This document shows positions 56,107 to 64,000 of a stretch of DNA of 64,000 bases, in pieces. Each line of letters starts with the position of its first letter. The first letter of the stretch is position 1. The stretch is taken from NCBI GenBank assembly GCA_027623315.1, contig JAQBYD010000001.1, positions 94,789 through 158,788 of the forward strand. Reading direction: 5' to 3'. This DNA is from Verrucomicrobiota bacterium. GTDB lineage: Bacteria; Verrucomicrobiota; Kiritimatiellia; CAJWTS01. Position numbers and translations under genes: made by a program. The notes beneath the pieces were generated by a model that did not search any database, was not told where the DNA came from, and saw only the letters and a list, made by a program, of their open reading frames with translations.

Positions 56107-57084
56107 TCAGCGCCTGGGATAGTTTCGCAGAGCACTCTCAAGATCCGTTCGGATCCGCGTGACCAGGGATTTCGGAGCCAGGGCGGTGGCGCCGGGGCCC
56201 CAGGAGAGAATCCAGTCTTTGACCTCGTTGAGATGGCTGGTCGGGAAACTGAGAACGGCCCCGCCGTCTCGACTCTCGGTGAGTTTCTGCTTGGCGTGCC
56301 ATTCTCGCTCACGGATATAGGGCGCGATCTTCGCGTCGAAGCGGATGCGCACCTGGTACGTGCGGGTGCCCCACATAATGCCAAAGTGGTCACCGGTCAG
56401 GGAGTCGATGTCGAAATCGCCAGGCACCGTGCAGGTCTCTTCGAGTAACTGCACCGACCGCACGCGCGACAGCGCGAACGTTCGGACCTCGCGATGGGTC
56501 TGAGAGTTCCCGATCAGATACCACTCGCCCTTGTATCCGACGAGGTGATAGGGGTCGACATCCCGGCTGACCGCTTGGTCCCGTCCGGGGGATTGGTGTC
56601 GCAGGCGAACCCGGCGGTTCTCGCGTAGCGCGTTGGCGGTTGCGTCCCAGACCTTGGAATCGATCGTCGTTGCGGCGTCGGGGAAGATAGAGATTCTGCT
56701 GTCCACCCACGCCGGTTGCACGCTGACATGGTCGGGAAGGGATTGTTCAATCTTTTCGAATACCGAGGCCAGTCGCGAATGGAGCGGTGTTTTTCGAAAC
56801 TGCTGCAACGCTTTCTCGGCGATGCACACGGCAAAAAGGTCGCTCTCGCTGATCGTGATGGCTGGCAGACGGTAGTTGGCTTCGGTGTAGTAGTACCCAT
56901 GCTGTACGGCGTCATACTCGATGGGGGCATCCAGCTCGTCGCGCAGATAGTCGATGTCGCGCATGATCGTCTTCGCGCTGACTTCCCACTCCGCCGCGAG
57001 GGTGGAGCAGTTTGGATAGCCGTCCCCGCGCAGGCGTTTATCGATAAAGAGCAGCCGGCGATACTGGGGCTTGAACTTTGGCAT
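56107..57084 (-). CDS. WYL-domain (YafY-type) transcriptional regulator
   Basis: 325 residues. An N-terminal winged HTH (residues about 1-60, YRRLLFIDKRLRGDGYPNCSTLAAEWEVSAKTIMRDIDYLR) binds DNA, followed by a helical middle and the WYL sensor domain (YHLVGYKGEWYLIGNSQTHREVRTFALSRV) whose conserved RTFALSR segment is intact. The C-terminal WCX domain is present. WYL proteins sense nucleic acids, nucleotides or other ligands and often control stress or defence genes, though no defence genes are adjacent. Candidate target: the microprotein gene downstream. Confidence 0.88.
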   Translation of the reverse strand: MPKFKPQYRRLLFIDKRLRGDGYPNCSTLAAEWEVSAKTIMRDIDYLRDELDAPIEYDAVQHGYYYTEANYRLPAITISESDLFAVCIAEKALQQFRKTPLHSRLASVFEKIEQSLPDHVSVQPAWVDSRISIFPDAATTIDSKVWDATANALRENRRVRLRHQSPGRDQAVSRDVDPYHLVGYKGEWYLIGNSQTHREVRTFALSRVRSVQLLEETCTVPGDFDIDSLTGDHFGIMWGTRTYQVRIRFDAKIAPYIREREWHAKQKLTESRDGGAVLSFPTSHLNEVKDWILSWGPGATALAPKSLVTRIRTDLESALRNYPRR

Positions 57085-57168
57085 GCGGGGAGAGGATCAG
57101 GGCGTGTGTGGGTATGGGAGTGCGTGAGTCACGGCGGCGGCGTGTAACTTTGTGAGATATCCGGGCCA

Positions 57169-57197
57169 GGCTCGTCCACCCATTGGGCGGACGAGCC
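57169..57197. terminator. Perfect inverted repeat between the P-II and WYL genes
   Basis: GGCTCGTCC (57169-57177) and GGACGAGCC (57189-57197) form a 9-bp perfect stem, and the loop itself contains CCCATTGGG. It begins 11 bases downstream of the P-II stop codon on the minus strand, so it may end the amtB-P-II transcript. A GTGTGGGTATGGGAGTG spacer repeat lies next to it. Confidence 0.5.
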
Positions 57198-57207
57198 CGT
57201 CCGCTTC

Positions 57208-57549
57208 CTAGATCGCGTCGCTTCCGCGCTCGCCCGTACGAATGCGGATGCATTCTTCGAGCGGCGTGACGAAGATCTTGCCGTCACCAACTTCGCCGTC
57301 GGAGTGCCGGGCCGCATTCAGGATCGCCGCGACCGCTTTCTCGACGAATTCGTCGTTACAGGCAATGTCGAGGCGTACTTTGGGCAGCAGATCCGGTGCC
57401 ACGGCCTGGCCGCGGTAAAGTTCCGTTTCCTGTGCCTGACCGCGGCCGGTGCAGCGGTTGACCGTAATGCGGAAGACCTCGGCCTTCAACAGCGCCTCGC
57501 GCACCGCTTCCAGTCTCTCGGGTTGAATAATTGCTGTTACCAGTTTCAT
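57208..57549 (-). CDS. glnK: P-II family nitrogen regulator lacking the Tyr51 site
   Basis: 113 residues, standard P-II length. MKLVTAIIQPERLEAVREALL is the first strand-helix unit, and GDGKIFVTPLEECIRIRTGERGSDAI the conserved C-terminus. The T-loop reads GRGQAQETELYRGQAVAPDLLPKV: the tyrosine of ELYRG (Tyr45, cf. Tyr46) is kept, but the site equivalent to the uridylylated Tyr51 is Val50. It probably senses ATP/ADP and 2-oxoglutarate and gates AmtB. It lies 28 bp after amtB, the usual AmtB-GlnK partnership, but regulation by GlnD uridylylation appears impossible. Confidence 0.88.
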   Translation of the reverse strand: MKLVTAIIQPERLEAVREALLKAEVFRITVNRCTGRGQAQETELYRGQAVAPDLLPKVRLDIACNDEFVEKAVAAILNAARHSDGEVGDGKIFVTPLEECIRIRTGERGSDAI

Positions 57550-57577
57550 AATCGTCTCTTTCGCGTTGCTGACAGGG

Positions 57578-58858
57578 TCAGTTCAGGTTCAACAGGCCGT
57601 ATCCTTGCTCACCGTGCAACTCGTGGTCCATGCCCGCGCGTTGACCATCGTCGTCGAGCTTCAGCCCCACGGTCTTGTCGACCACAACGGCGATGATCAG
57701 GGTCATCACCGAAGCGTATACGATGCTGACCAGAACGCCTTCAACCTGGTACCCGAGTTGGGCTCCGATTCCGTGATCCGGCACGGTGCGCAGAAAGAAG
57801 CAGAGCCCGATGGCACCGATGATTCCGGCGACGCCGTGAATTCCGAAGACGTCCAGCGTGTCGTCGTAGCCCAGCTTGCCCTTGAGCTGAATGGCACCGT
57901 AGCATCCGAATGCCGCGATGACGCCAAGCACCATCGCGCCTACCGGGCGCACATCGCCCGCGGCCGGCGTAATCGCGACCAGCCCGGCGAGGATGCCGGA
58001 CGCAAGGCCCAGGCTCGTGGCTTTTTTATGGATCATGCCCTCGATGCAGACCCAGGTGAGCGCGCCGGTGGCGGCTGCGATCTGCGTGACCGTGAGCGCC
58101 TGCGCGGTCTGAAGTCCGCTCGATACGGAACTCCCTGCGTTGAAACCGAACCAACCGACCCAGAGCAATCCGGCCCCGAGCATCGTCAGTACGAGATTAT
58201 TAGGATGCATCGCGGTCTTCGGGTATCCGCGCCGCGCGCCGAGATAAAGAGCGCACACGAGGCCCGCGACACCCGACGAGATGTGGATGACCGTGCCGCC
58301 GGCGAAGTCGATCGCCTTGCCGGTCAGAAAGCCGCCGCCCCACACCCAGTGGCAGAGCGGATTGTAGATCAGGAGGCTCCAGAGCGCGATAAAGACGCAA
58401 TACCCCCGGAATCGCACGCGCTCGGCGAATGCACCGGCAATTAGCGCCGGCGTAATGATCGCGAACTTGCCCTGGAACATGGCGAACACAAGTTCCGGAA
58501 TTCGGGCGTCCTCCATGATGTTGTTTTCGATACCCATCAGGAAGAGCATCTCCGGATCCCATCCGCACCAGCCCTTGCTGGCGCCGAAACACATCGCGTA
58601 TCCGCAGACGGTCCAGACGACACCCACGACGGCCATGGCCGCGAAGGCATGCATCAGTGTCCCGATTACATTCTTGGTCCGCACCAGGCCGCCGTAGAAC
58701 AGTCCGAGTCCGGGGACCATGAGCAGTACCAGTGCGGTAGACGTGAGCATCCATGCCGTTGTGCCCGTATCGATAGCCGGTTCGTCGGCCTGACACAGGG
58801 CAGGAACGAGCAGGATGCCCAGGATAGACCAAGTGCGCAGTTTGCCACGTGGCATCAT
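57578..58858 (-). CDS. amtB: Ammonium transporter
   Basis: 426 residues, with a signal peptide (WSILGILLVPALCQADEPA) and 11 membrane helices as in AmtB. The conserved twin-His pore residues lie in TVIHISSGVAGLV and FGIHGVAGIIGAIG, and NPLCHWVWGGGFL and GLLWVGWFGFNAGSS are AmtB signatures. It conducts NH4+/NH3 across the cytoplasmic membrane. A strong AAGGAGG site precedes the ATG, and a likely promoter lies about 55 bp upstream. P-II downstream would plug the channel when nitrogen is plentiful. Confidence 0.94.
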   Translation of the reverse strand: MMPRGKLRTWSILGILLVPALCQADEPAIDTGTTAWMLTSTALVLLMVPGLGLFYGGLVRTKNVIGTLMHAFAAMAVVGVVWTVCGYAMCFGASKGWCGWDPEMLFLMGIENNIMEDARIPELVFAMFQGKFAIITPALIAGAFAERVRFRGYCVFIALWSLLIYNPLCHWVWGGGFLTGKAIDFAGGTVIHISSGVAGLVCALYLGARRGYPKTAMHPNNLVLTMLGAGLLWVGWFGFNAGSSVSSGLQTAQALTVTQIAAATGALTWVCIEGMIHKKATSLGLASGILAGLVAITPAAGDVRPVGAMVLGVIAAFGCYGAIQLKGKLGYDDTLDVFGIHGVAGIIGAIGLCFFLRTVPDHGIGAQLGYQVEGVLVSIVYASVMTLIIAVVVDKTVGLKLDDDGQRAGMDHELHGEQGYGLLNLN

Positions 58859-58913
58859 TTTTCCTCCTTACCTTACGATTATCCCCGTTGCGGGGCCCAA
58901 CACCCAAGCCTCG

Positions 58914-58942
58914 ACGATAGGCCAGCCGACTTTTGCCGTCAA
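58914..58942 (-). promoter_or_regulatory. Sigma70-like promoter of amtB
   Basis: On the minus strand TTGACG (58942-58937), a 17-bp spacer and TATCGT (58919-58914) fit a sigma70 promoter ending 55 bases before the amtB ATG. No sigma54 GG-N10-GC element is evident. Confidence 0.5.
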
Positions 58943-59096
58943 CGCTCGAGACCGCCACAAATCCGGCGATTTAGCGCCCTGCCGATTTCTCCTGCAATAT
59001 CCGGCGCGCCCGTTCGTTATTGGTACCACACAGCAAAAAGAACCCGGTTCGACCATTCGGAACCGCCCAGGAACAAAAAACACAGGAGACCAGACC

Positions 59097-59441
59097 ATGA
59101 AGAAGATCATCAAATCCAGCCTGATCGTTGCGACCTGCCTGATCGGTGCCGCGACGTTCACAGCGACGGCTCAAGCGGAAGAGGGTGGCGATCGCCCCGA
59201 TCGTCCTGACCGTGGGCAGCGTGGCGCCAGGCGCGGCGAGTTCATCAAGCATGCCGATGCCGACGGCGACGGCGAAGTGACGTTCGAGGAGTTCAAAACG
59301 GCGCACCTCGCCGGACTCGAGGAGCGATTCAAAAAGATGGACCGTAACGGTGACGGCGTCATCTCGCCTGAAGACCGGCCGAAGCGAGGCGAAGGCCGTC
59401 CTGACCATCCGAAGCCGGAAGACGGCGACGGCGGACTCTAA
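59097..59441 (+). CDS. Small exported EF-hand protein
   Basis: 114 residues from the ATG at 59097 (CAGGAGAC upstream). Signal peptide ends near ATAQAEEGG. A Pro/Arg/Gly/Asp-rich linker is followed by two EF-hand calcium loops: DADGDGEVTFEEF (about residues 53-65) and DRNGDGVISPEDR. Such EF-hand proteins are common in PVC bacteria, and their target is unknown. It has a good hairpin terminator downstream. Confidence 0.85.
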   Translation: MKKIIKSSLIVATCLIGAATFTATAQAEEGGDRPDRPDRGQRGARRGEFIKHADADGDGEVTFEEFKTAHLAGLEERFKKMDRNGDGVISPEDRPKRGEGRPDHPKPEDGDGGL

Positions 59442-59465
59442 GTCGACGCCCGGCCTGATTCGACG

Positions 59466-59503
59466 AAGCCCTCGAGCCGCTCACGCGGCCGGGGGCTTTT
59501 TCT
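59466..59503 (+). terminator. Rho-independent terminator of the EF-hand gene
   Basis: AAGCCC...GGGCTT outer and GCCGC/GCGGC inner stems with a TCAC loop are followed by TTTTTCT. This is the clearest T-tract terminator in the window. It abuts the stop codon of the subtilase gene on the other strand. Confidence 0.85.
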
Positions 59504-61616
59504 ATTCAAGCTCGATGCGGTAGAAGATGCGCGATGCGGCTGCGGCCGTTGCGTCGGTGTACGTGTTCATGGGAGGCGTCGCCGGAACGTTGCTTACGAT
59601 GGCGCCGAACGGGACCGTGAGATCGGTCGTACGCATCAGGCGATAGATGCGGTTACTGGCGCTGCTCCAACGCACCACGACGCTGCCGCTCTCGGGGGCG
59701 GCGGGCGCATCCAGTGCAAGATTTGAGTTTTCGTCAGCCGCGTCGGTCCCCGCAAGAAACTCGTCGCCGTCCAGCGCACCATCGTGGTCCGTATCGGTCG
59801 AAGCGGTCATGGCGCCGAGGCTTGCAGCGGATTGAAGTTCCCACCAGTCCGGCAGCGTATCGCCGTCGGTATCGGTCGCCCGCGCGATGTTCAAGCGTCC
59901 GCCGCTTGCCACCTTACCCGAGAGAGCGCCGACCGGATCCACATTGCTGAGAATACGATTGATCCGCTGCGCGACGGATTCAAGAGGGTAGTTCATCGCG
60001 ATGAACGAGACGGCACCCGCGACGTGTGGCGCCGCCATCGATGTGCCGCCAAGGAACATGTAGGCATCGTTCGGGTCCAGCACGTGCGTCACTGTGACCT
60101 GTACGTTTCCCTGTGCGAGAAGGTGCTGTCCGTCCGCCTGGGACAATTCCACCGCAGGCAGCCAGTTGCCTGGGGCCTGCAGGGTGCCGTTGATCAGCCC
60201 GGGCGAGTGATTGTAGATGATTGCGGCGGCCGCACCAGCGGCCATGGCGTTTTGTGCCTTTTCCGTGAAGAAAAGCGTACCGCGCTCGATGAGAGCGATA
60301 TTGCCGTTGACCTGCGGCGGGAAGTTGGAGGGATATCCGAGTCCGCAGTCATAGACCGTTGCGCTGATACCTGCGGTGCGCCCGGCGAACTGCAGGCCCT
60401 GCGACGCGTAGGTCGTAGTGGGAGACACGACCGAAGCAGACGTACTGACATGCGTGGGAATGGTTGAAAGGATCCCGTCGCCGGGCGCGGCGAGGTCCAC
60501 CGTGGTGGCGCCGAAGTTGGAGAATCCGGCAAGCGTGTCATTCGGTCCGGTCGCGGCCACGGAGATGATGTTGGCGGCGTTGTAGTTGGCCGGGTACGTC
60601 GCCGTCGGGTCATTGTCAGCCGTATCATTGCCCGCGGCCGCCACAAAAATAATACCCGCCTGTCCCGCGGTTACGATGGCGGCCTGCTCGAGGACGCTGA
60701 ATCCGGGGCCGCCGTAGGATCCGTTGAGCGCTACGATATTGACCCCGCGGTTCTTCATCATGGTCGCGTACTCGATCGCCGCCAGCGTGTACGCCGTGGG
60801 AAGTGTCGTGCCGCTTGCGGAAGCTTTCAGGGCCATGATGCGGGCCTTGTAGTTGACCCCTGCCACGCCGTCTCCATCGCGCACGGCGGCTGCCGTGCCG
60901 GCCACATGTGTCCCGTGGCCCGGCGAAGTGTCGATATCCATGGGGTCGGAATCGGGAGATGCGCCGTTGTCGCCCGCGAAATCATAGCCATAGGTGTCAT
61001 CGATGAATCCGTTGCCGTCATCGTCCGACGCGTTGTTCGGTGTTTCGCCGGGATTGGTCCACATGTTGCCGGCGAGATCCGGATGCGAATAGTCGACGCC
61101 GGTGTCGATGATCCCGATCACGACCTGCGCGGCATCCGGCCGGGCCATGGCCCATGCCTCGGGGAAATCAATGTCGGCATCCGCCGTGCCGCTGACACCG
61201 TTAACCGTCTGTCCCGAGTTGTGAAGTCCCCACAGTTCGCCGAATCTCGCGTCGGAGGGGAAAACGGCCGTCAAGGGGACCCTGAGATAGTTCGGTTCGA
61301 CCGTTTCGACCGCGGGGTCGCGAGACAGATCGGCGATCAGCGCGGCCGTCGTCCTGGCGGCGTGCCGGACGAGGCATTGCCGTCGGCCGGATCTCGCCGA
61401 GAGCCATGCATAGTCGCGGCCTATCGTCAGCCCGCGCGAGGACAGCATGTTGTCGCTCTGGCGCTTCGACCGGTCGGCATGGAACCGCACCAGAACTTCG
61501 CCTTCGACGTACGCGGGCTCGTCGCCGCGGAGTGACGAGGCCCCCGCCGTAGCCATGAAGAGGGGTAGCACGAGGCAAAGCAAAGAGGAGATCTGGATTG
61601 GTCTGATCCAACGCAT
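59502..61616 (-). CDS. Secreted S8 (subtilisin-like) serine protease with PA insert and calcium-loop tail
   Basis: 704 residues from the ATG at 61616; the in-frame extension upstream has no homology. Signal peptide (MRWIRPIQISSLLCLVLPLF...). An inhibitor-like propeptide (EVLVRFHADRS..) precedes the catalytic domain, with Asp in VIGIIDTGVDYSHPDL (about 172), His in GHGTHVAGTAAA (about 237) and Ser in GGTSMAAPHVAGA (about 527). A protease-associated (PA) domain is inserted between His and Ser. The C-terminal tail has DGDTLPDWWELQ and DTDHDGALDGDEF, the calcium-loop form typical of PVC secreted proteins. Full triad: active protease. Confidence 0.92.
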   Translation of the reverse strand: MRWIRPIQISSLLCLVLPLFMATAGASSLRGDEPAYVEGEVLVRFHADRSKRQSDNMLSSRGLTIGRDYAWLSARSGRRQCLVRHAARTTAALIADLSRDPAVETVEPNYLRVPLTAVFPSDARFGELWGLHNSGQTVNGVSGTADADIDFPEAWAMARPDAAQVVIGIIDTGVDYSHPDLAGNMWTNPGETPNNASDDDGNGFIDDTYGYDFAGDNGASPDSDPMDIDTSPGHGTHVAGTAAAVRDGDGVAGVNYKARIMALKASASGTTLPTAYTLAAIEYATMMKNRGVNIVALNGSYGGPGFSVLEQAAIVTAGQAGIIFVAAAGNDTADNDPTATYPANYNAANIISVAATGPNDTLAGFSNFGATTVDLAAPGDGILSTIPTHVSTSASVVSPTTTYASQGLQFAGRTAGISATVYDCGLGYPSNFPPQVNGNIALIERGTLFFTEKAQNAMAAGAAAAIIYNHSPGLINGTLQAPGNWLPAVELSQADGQHLLAQGNVQVTVTHVLDPNDAYMFLGGTSMAAPHVAGAVSFIAMNYPLESVAQRINRILSNVDPVGALSGKVASGGRLNIARATDTDGDTLPDWWELQSAASLGAMTASTDTDHDGALDGDEFLAGTDAADENSNLALDAPAAPESGSVVVRWSSASNRIYRLMRTTDLTVPFGAIVSNVPATPPMNTYTDATAAAASRIFYRIELE

Positions 61617-61703
61617 AGCGGCCAGTATATCAGGAAATCCTTCAACACGACGGTCCGTATGCGGGTAAAACTGATGAATCTTTCTTAACCCGGATATCTC
61701 ACG

Positions 61704-62177
61704 ATGAGTACGGAGCGCAAGGCTCGTCCCTGGCACATTCGCACCGGGATCGTAAGCGCCCTTGCCATGGCGCTGCTTACGATCATGACCGGTTGCGCGA
61801 CGCCGGAATCACGGATCAAGAAGCATCCCGAAATGTTCTCCGTGTTTCCGCCAGAGGTCCAGGAGCGGGTGCGGCTCGGCGAGATACGCGTCGGCGACAC
61901 CTCAGACATGGTCTATATCGCACTGGGGCACCCCGACCGTGTCTACACGCGGCGGACGTCCAACGCGTCTGTCGAGGTGTGGGCGTTTAGCGGGCACAAT
62001 TACCGGCACGATTACAGACCCGTGCGAGCACGCGTCGCCTATCACGACTCGGATGGTCGGCTGCGGCATGGCTATCAAACGGACTGGGTGCGGGTTGAAT
62101 GGACAGAAGAATACGAGGCGCTGCGAGTGGAGTTCTTGGACGGCAGTGCCACTGCTATCGAAGCCCTGAAACACTGA
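61704..62177 (+). CDS. Small lipoprotein, SmpA/BamE-like C-terminal region
   Basis: 157 residues. An Arg-rich start, hydrophobic segment and lipobox LTIMTGC (about residue 31) predict lipid anchoring. The mature part has ERVRLGEIRVGDTSDMVYIALGHPDRVYTR, reminiscent of the GxTxxEVxxxLGxP turn of SmpA/OmlA/BamE-like proteins, followed by beta-strands. The stop is directly followed by the ATG of the ATP-grasp gene, so the two are coupled. Function unknown. Confidence 0.75.
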   Translation: MSTERKARPWHIRTGIVSALAMALLTIMTGCATPESRIKKHPEMFSVFPPEVQERVRLGEIRVGDTSDMVYIALGHPDRVYTRRTSNASVEVWAFSGHNYRHDYRPVRARVAYHDSDGRLRHGYQTDWVRVEWTEEYEALRVEFLDGSATAIEALKH

Positions 62178-63533
62178 ATGCTCAGCGCACCGACGATCGA
62201 GGTCACTCCCGGCGAGCTGCCGCTCTTCTGGAACCGTCGCGCCATTTTCTTTGCCAATCTTCGCGCGCTTTTCTTCGGCAACGAAGGCGAGACCAACGAA
62301 CTTGTGGCGGTGATCGACGGTATTGATAGCTACGGCGGACGACTGGTTCCTGTCGTCGATCTTCTGTTCAGGAACGGTGGAAACCTGCTCGTCCTGGAGC
62401 GGGAGCCGATCGAGGCGCTGACGCAGTACTTCGCGGATGTTCTGGATTTGTCCCTACCCGAGGTCGTCGTCCTATCCCCGGAAGACCATGCGGCCCTCGC
62501 GGCTGGCGGCAGGCCGGCTGGCGGCGCTTCACAAAGCATCTTCGAACATCCAGCGGAATGGATCGACGGATTCGTGACGGATACGAGCCTGGCCGAGATC
62601 GGACGCCGGCTCGATCGCCCGACGGTGAGTTCGTTGCATGGCAGCAGTCGCGGGAACAACAAGCTGCTTCTGCATCAGCACCTTGCCGCACGTGGTCTGA
62701 CGGTTTTCGACACCGAGACCGCCAGCGAACCGGGAGACGTGCCGGCCTGCCTCTCGCGCCTGCGCCGCATGGGCTATGCCACGGCGGTGATCAAGGCACA
62801 GATCGGGGCCTCCGGAATCGGGATGATCAAGGTCGGGACCGCCGATGCTGAGCGCGTTGAGCCCGCCCAACATCTCTTCTTTGCCGGACCGGCGATGGTG
62901 CAGGGCTGGCTTGATAACACCGTCGACAATGTTCGCGTGATAGGGTCGCCGAGCGTGCAGGTGTTTGTGAGCGAGGACACCGTGCACCTGTATGATCTGA
63001 CCGAGCAGATCCTGAGCGCATCCAGTATCCATGAAGGCAACATGGCGCCGCCGCCGTATATCTCTGCGCTGGCGCCGATTCGCGCCACCTTGTTTGAGCA
63101 TGCCGGTGAGGCCGCTATCTGGTTGCACGCGCAAGGATACCGCGGCACGGCGAGCGTCGACTTCCTCATCGTCCGGCGCGGCGGTGCGGACGAGATCCGC
63201 GTGTGCGAGATCAATGCACGTGTGACGGGGGCGACGTATCCGGCGATACTGGCGCGCCACTACAACCCGGGTGGTGCGTGGCTGATGCGCAACATTCGCC
63301 TCGGCGAGCCTATCCGCCCGGACGCCCTGCTTGATGCGCTGCGTCGTCACGGTGATCTGTTCGAACCGGAGATGCCCTCAGGGGTGCTGCCGATCAATCT
63401 GAATCTCGACGTCGAAGCGAACGTGGCCAAGGGGCAATTCTTGGGACTCGGCGCTACGACGCAGCAATGTGAGAATGCCCTGACCGGATTGAGTGCGGCA
63501 TTGGCCGTCGCGGTTGAATTTGACCGGGACTGA
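62178..63533 (+). CDS. ATP-grasp ligase (possible amino-acid/peptide ligase)
   Basis: 451 residues. An N-terminal pre-ATP-grasp domain (about 1-150) is followed by an ATP-grasp core: ATAVIKAQIGASGIGMIKV is the ATP-binding strand and glycine loop, and DEIRVCEINARVTGATYPAI holds the Mg/ATP-binding Glu-Asn of the family. Ligases of this kind join an acid to an amine. The next gene encodes an M20 peptidase, and the preceding lipoprotein stop abuts this start, so these three may form one unit. Substrates cannot be inferred; similarity to PGM1-type peptide ligases is possible but not verified. Confidence 0.75.
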   Translation: MLSAPTIEVTPGELPLFWNRRAIFFANLRALFFGNEGETNELVAVIDGIDSYGGRLVPVVDLLFRNGGNLLVLEREPIEALTQYFADVLDLSLPEVVVLSPEDHAALAAGGRPAGGASQSIFEHPAEWIDGFVTDTSLAEIGRRLDRPTVSSLHGSSRGNNKLLLHQHLAARGLTVFDTETASEPGDVPACLSRLRRMGYATAVIKAQIGASGIGMIKVGTADAERVEPAQHLFFAGPAMVQGWLDNTVDNVRVIGSPSVQVFVSEDTVHLYDLTEQILSASSIHEGNMAPPPYISALAPIRATLFEHAGEAAIWLHAQGYRGTASVDFLIVRRGGADEIRVCEINARVTGATYPAILARHYNPGGAWLMRNIRLGEPIRPDALLDALRRHGDLFEPEMPSGVLPINLNLDVEANVAKGQFLGLGATTQQCENALTGLSAALAVAVEFDRD

Positions 63534-63548
63534 AGAAGTGACACGCGT

Positions 63549-63932
63549 ATGACCGATGAGACGAAGGAAACCTTGATCGCGCTGACGCGCGACATGGTGT
63601 TGATCCCCAGCAGCGCGGAACGGCCGGCTGAACGCGAGCGTTGTTTCGCCTTTGTGCACCATCATGTCGACCGTGTCGCGGGCGTCAACACGCGCGAGAT
63701 CCGCAAAGACGGCGTGCCGGCGCTGCTCGCGCTTCCGACCGGTGTGGACCGTCCGGACGTGTTGATGTGTGGACATCTTGATGTGATTCATCACCCCGAG
63801 GTCGAGGTCTACAATTCGTGCGTGGAAGAGGGACGGATCATTGGCCCGGGGGCAGGGGATATGAAGGCCGCCCTGGCGGTGATGCTGGAGGTCTTCCATC
63901 AATTTCATGATCGCCGGCCCGGCGTACCGCTT
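63549..63932 (+). pseudogene. M20-family peptidase gene, 5' part, disrupted by a transposase fragment
   Basis: 128 codons from an ATG 15 bp after the ATP-grasp stop. MVLIPSSAERPAERERCF, VLMCGHLDVIHH (zinc-ligand His-x-Asp) and GPGAGDMKAALAVMLEVF (metal-bridging Asp, GxxDMKgg) are the M20 signature blocks. After HDRRPGVPL the M20 pattern stops: the expected SDEExGG block is absent. The sequence switches, one frame over, to LGDYRWSSYPWF, a transposase motif. The M20 gene appears broken there. An assembly chimera is the alternative. Confidence 0.7.
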
Positions 63933-64000
63933 AGGCGATTATCGCTGGAGCAGCTATCCATGGTTTATGAAGCCGCCATCGAAGCGGCCGGGCTGGCTGG
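63931..64000 (+). mobile_element. RAYT transposase fragment at the window edge
   Basis: One frame off the M20 gene, LGDYRWSSYPWFMKPPSKRP then GWL matches the YxWSSY...PxWL core of REP-associated Y1 transposases, a different lineage from the copy at 14818-15767. Only 23 codons are in view, so whether the gene is complete on the far side cannot be told. Confidence 0.65.

Overview
The window is high-GC bacterial DNA with dense genes on both strands. Its gene content suggests a member of the PVC superphylum, most like Kiritimatiellota/Verrucomicrobiota or Lentisphaerota. Support comes from a glycine-rich secreted protein with Calx-beta and beta-helix domains, a TIGR03790-family protein, a DUF5107 protein, two PQQ-type beta-propeller proteins, a secreted subtilase ending in a DWWE/DxDxDG calcium-loop tail, ExbB/ExbD with a TPR protein, and many Gfo/Idh/MocA and SDR sugar oxidoreductases. 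This assignment is inferred from family composition; no rRNA or marker gene is present.

Layout. 1-7.6 kb (minus): FmdB-like zinc ribbon, zinc-ribbon membrane protein, a peptidase-MA-like exported protein, argH, then overlapping exbB-exbD-TPR. 7.7-14.5 kb: a short-chain prenyl diphosphate synthase, a UVR-motif protein, a sugar epimerase, D-lyxose isomerase, a Gfo/Idh remnant and an intact Gfo/Idh gene, a Phd/ParE-type toxin-antitoxin pair and a second FmdB protein. 14.7-19.1 kb: tRNA-Ser(GGA) abutting a 5'-truncated REP-associated transposase (RAYT) gene, then a LacZ-type beta-galactosidase. 19-32.7 kb (minus): an SDR, a beta-propeller protein, a 1,852-residue lipoprotein with five PA14-like modules, and a three-gene unit (TIGR03790 protein, GH28-like enzyme, uncharacterised exported protein). 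32.9-41.4 kb (plus): a glycine-rich beta-helix protein, an FGE-fold lipoprotein without the catalytic cysteines, and a tight four-gene unit (Gfo/Idh, epimerase, SDR, GH36 alpha-galactosidase). 41.5-48.3 kb: a secreted protein overlapping DUF5107, a cytochrome b562-like protein, an SGNH esterase, a phytanoyl-CoA-dioxygenase-like protein and a purine nucleoside phosphorylase. 48.4-54.4 kb: a secreted protein, a glycosyltransferase, a second beta-propeller protein, a secreted DA1-like LIM/zinc-ribbon metallopeptidase and a Nudix hydrolase. 54.8-64 kb: an aldo/keto reductase, a 49-residue membrane microprotein, a WYL regulator, amtB-P-II, an EF-hand protein, a subtilase, and a lipoprotein / ATP-grasp ligase / M20 peptidase unit. 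The M20 gene runs into a second RAYT fragment at the window end.

Themes. The main theme is plant- or algal-type carbohydrate use (beta- and alpha-galactosidase, GH28-like enzyme, DUF5107, several sugar oxidoreductases and an isomerase) together with a large cell-surface protein set. Intergenic spaces carry REP/MITE-like palindromes and small dispersed repeats, and two RAYT fragments sit at gene disruptions. I see no CRISPR array, prophage, or recognisable anti-phage system apart from the toxin-antitoxin pair. The most unusual items are the DA1-like peptidase, the PA14/helical-array lipoprotein, the P-II protein lacking the Tyr51 uridylylation site, and the RAYT-associated gene truncations.
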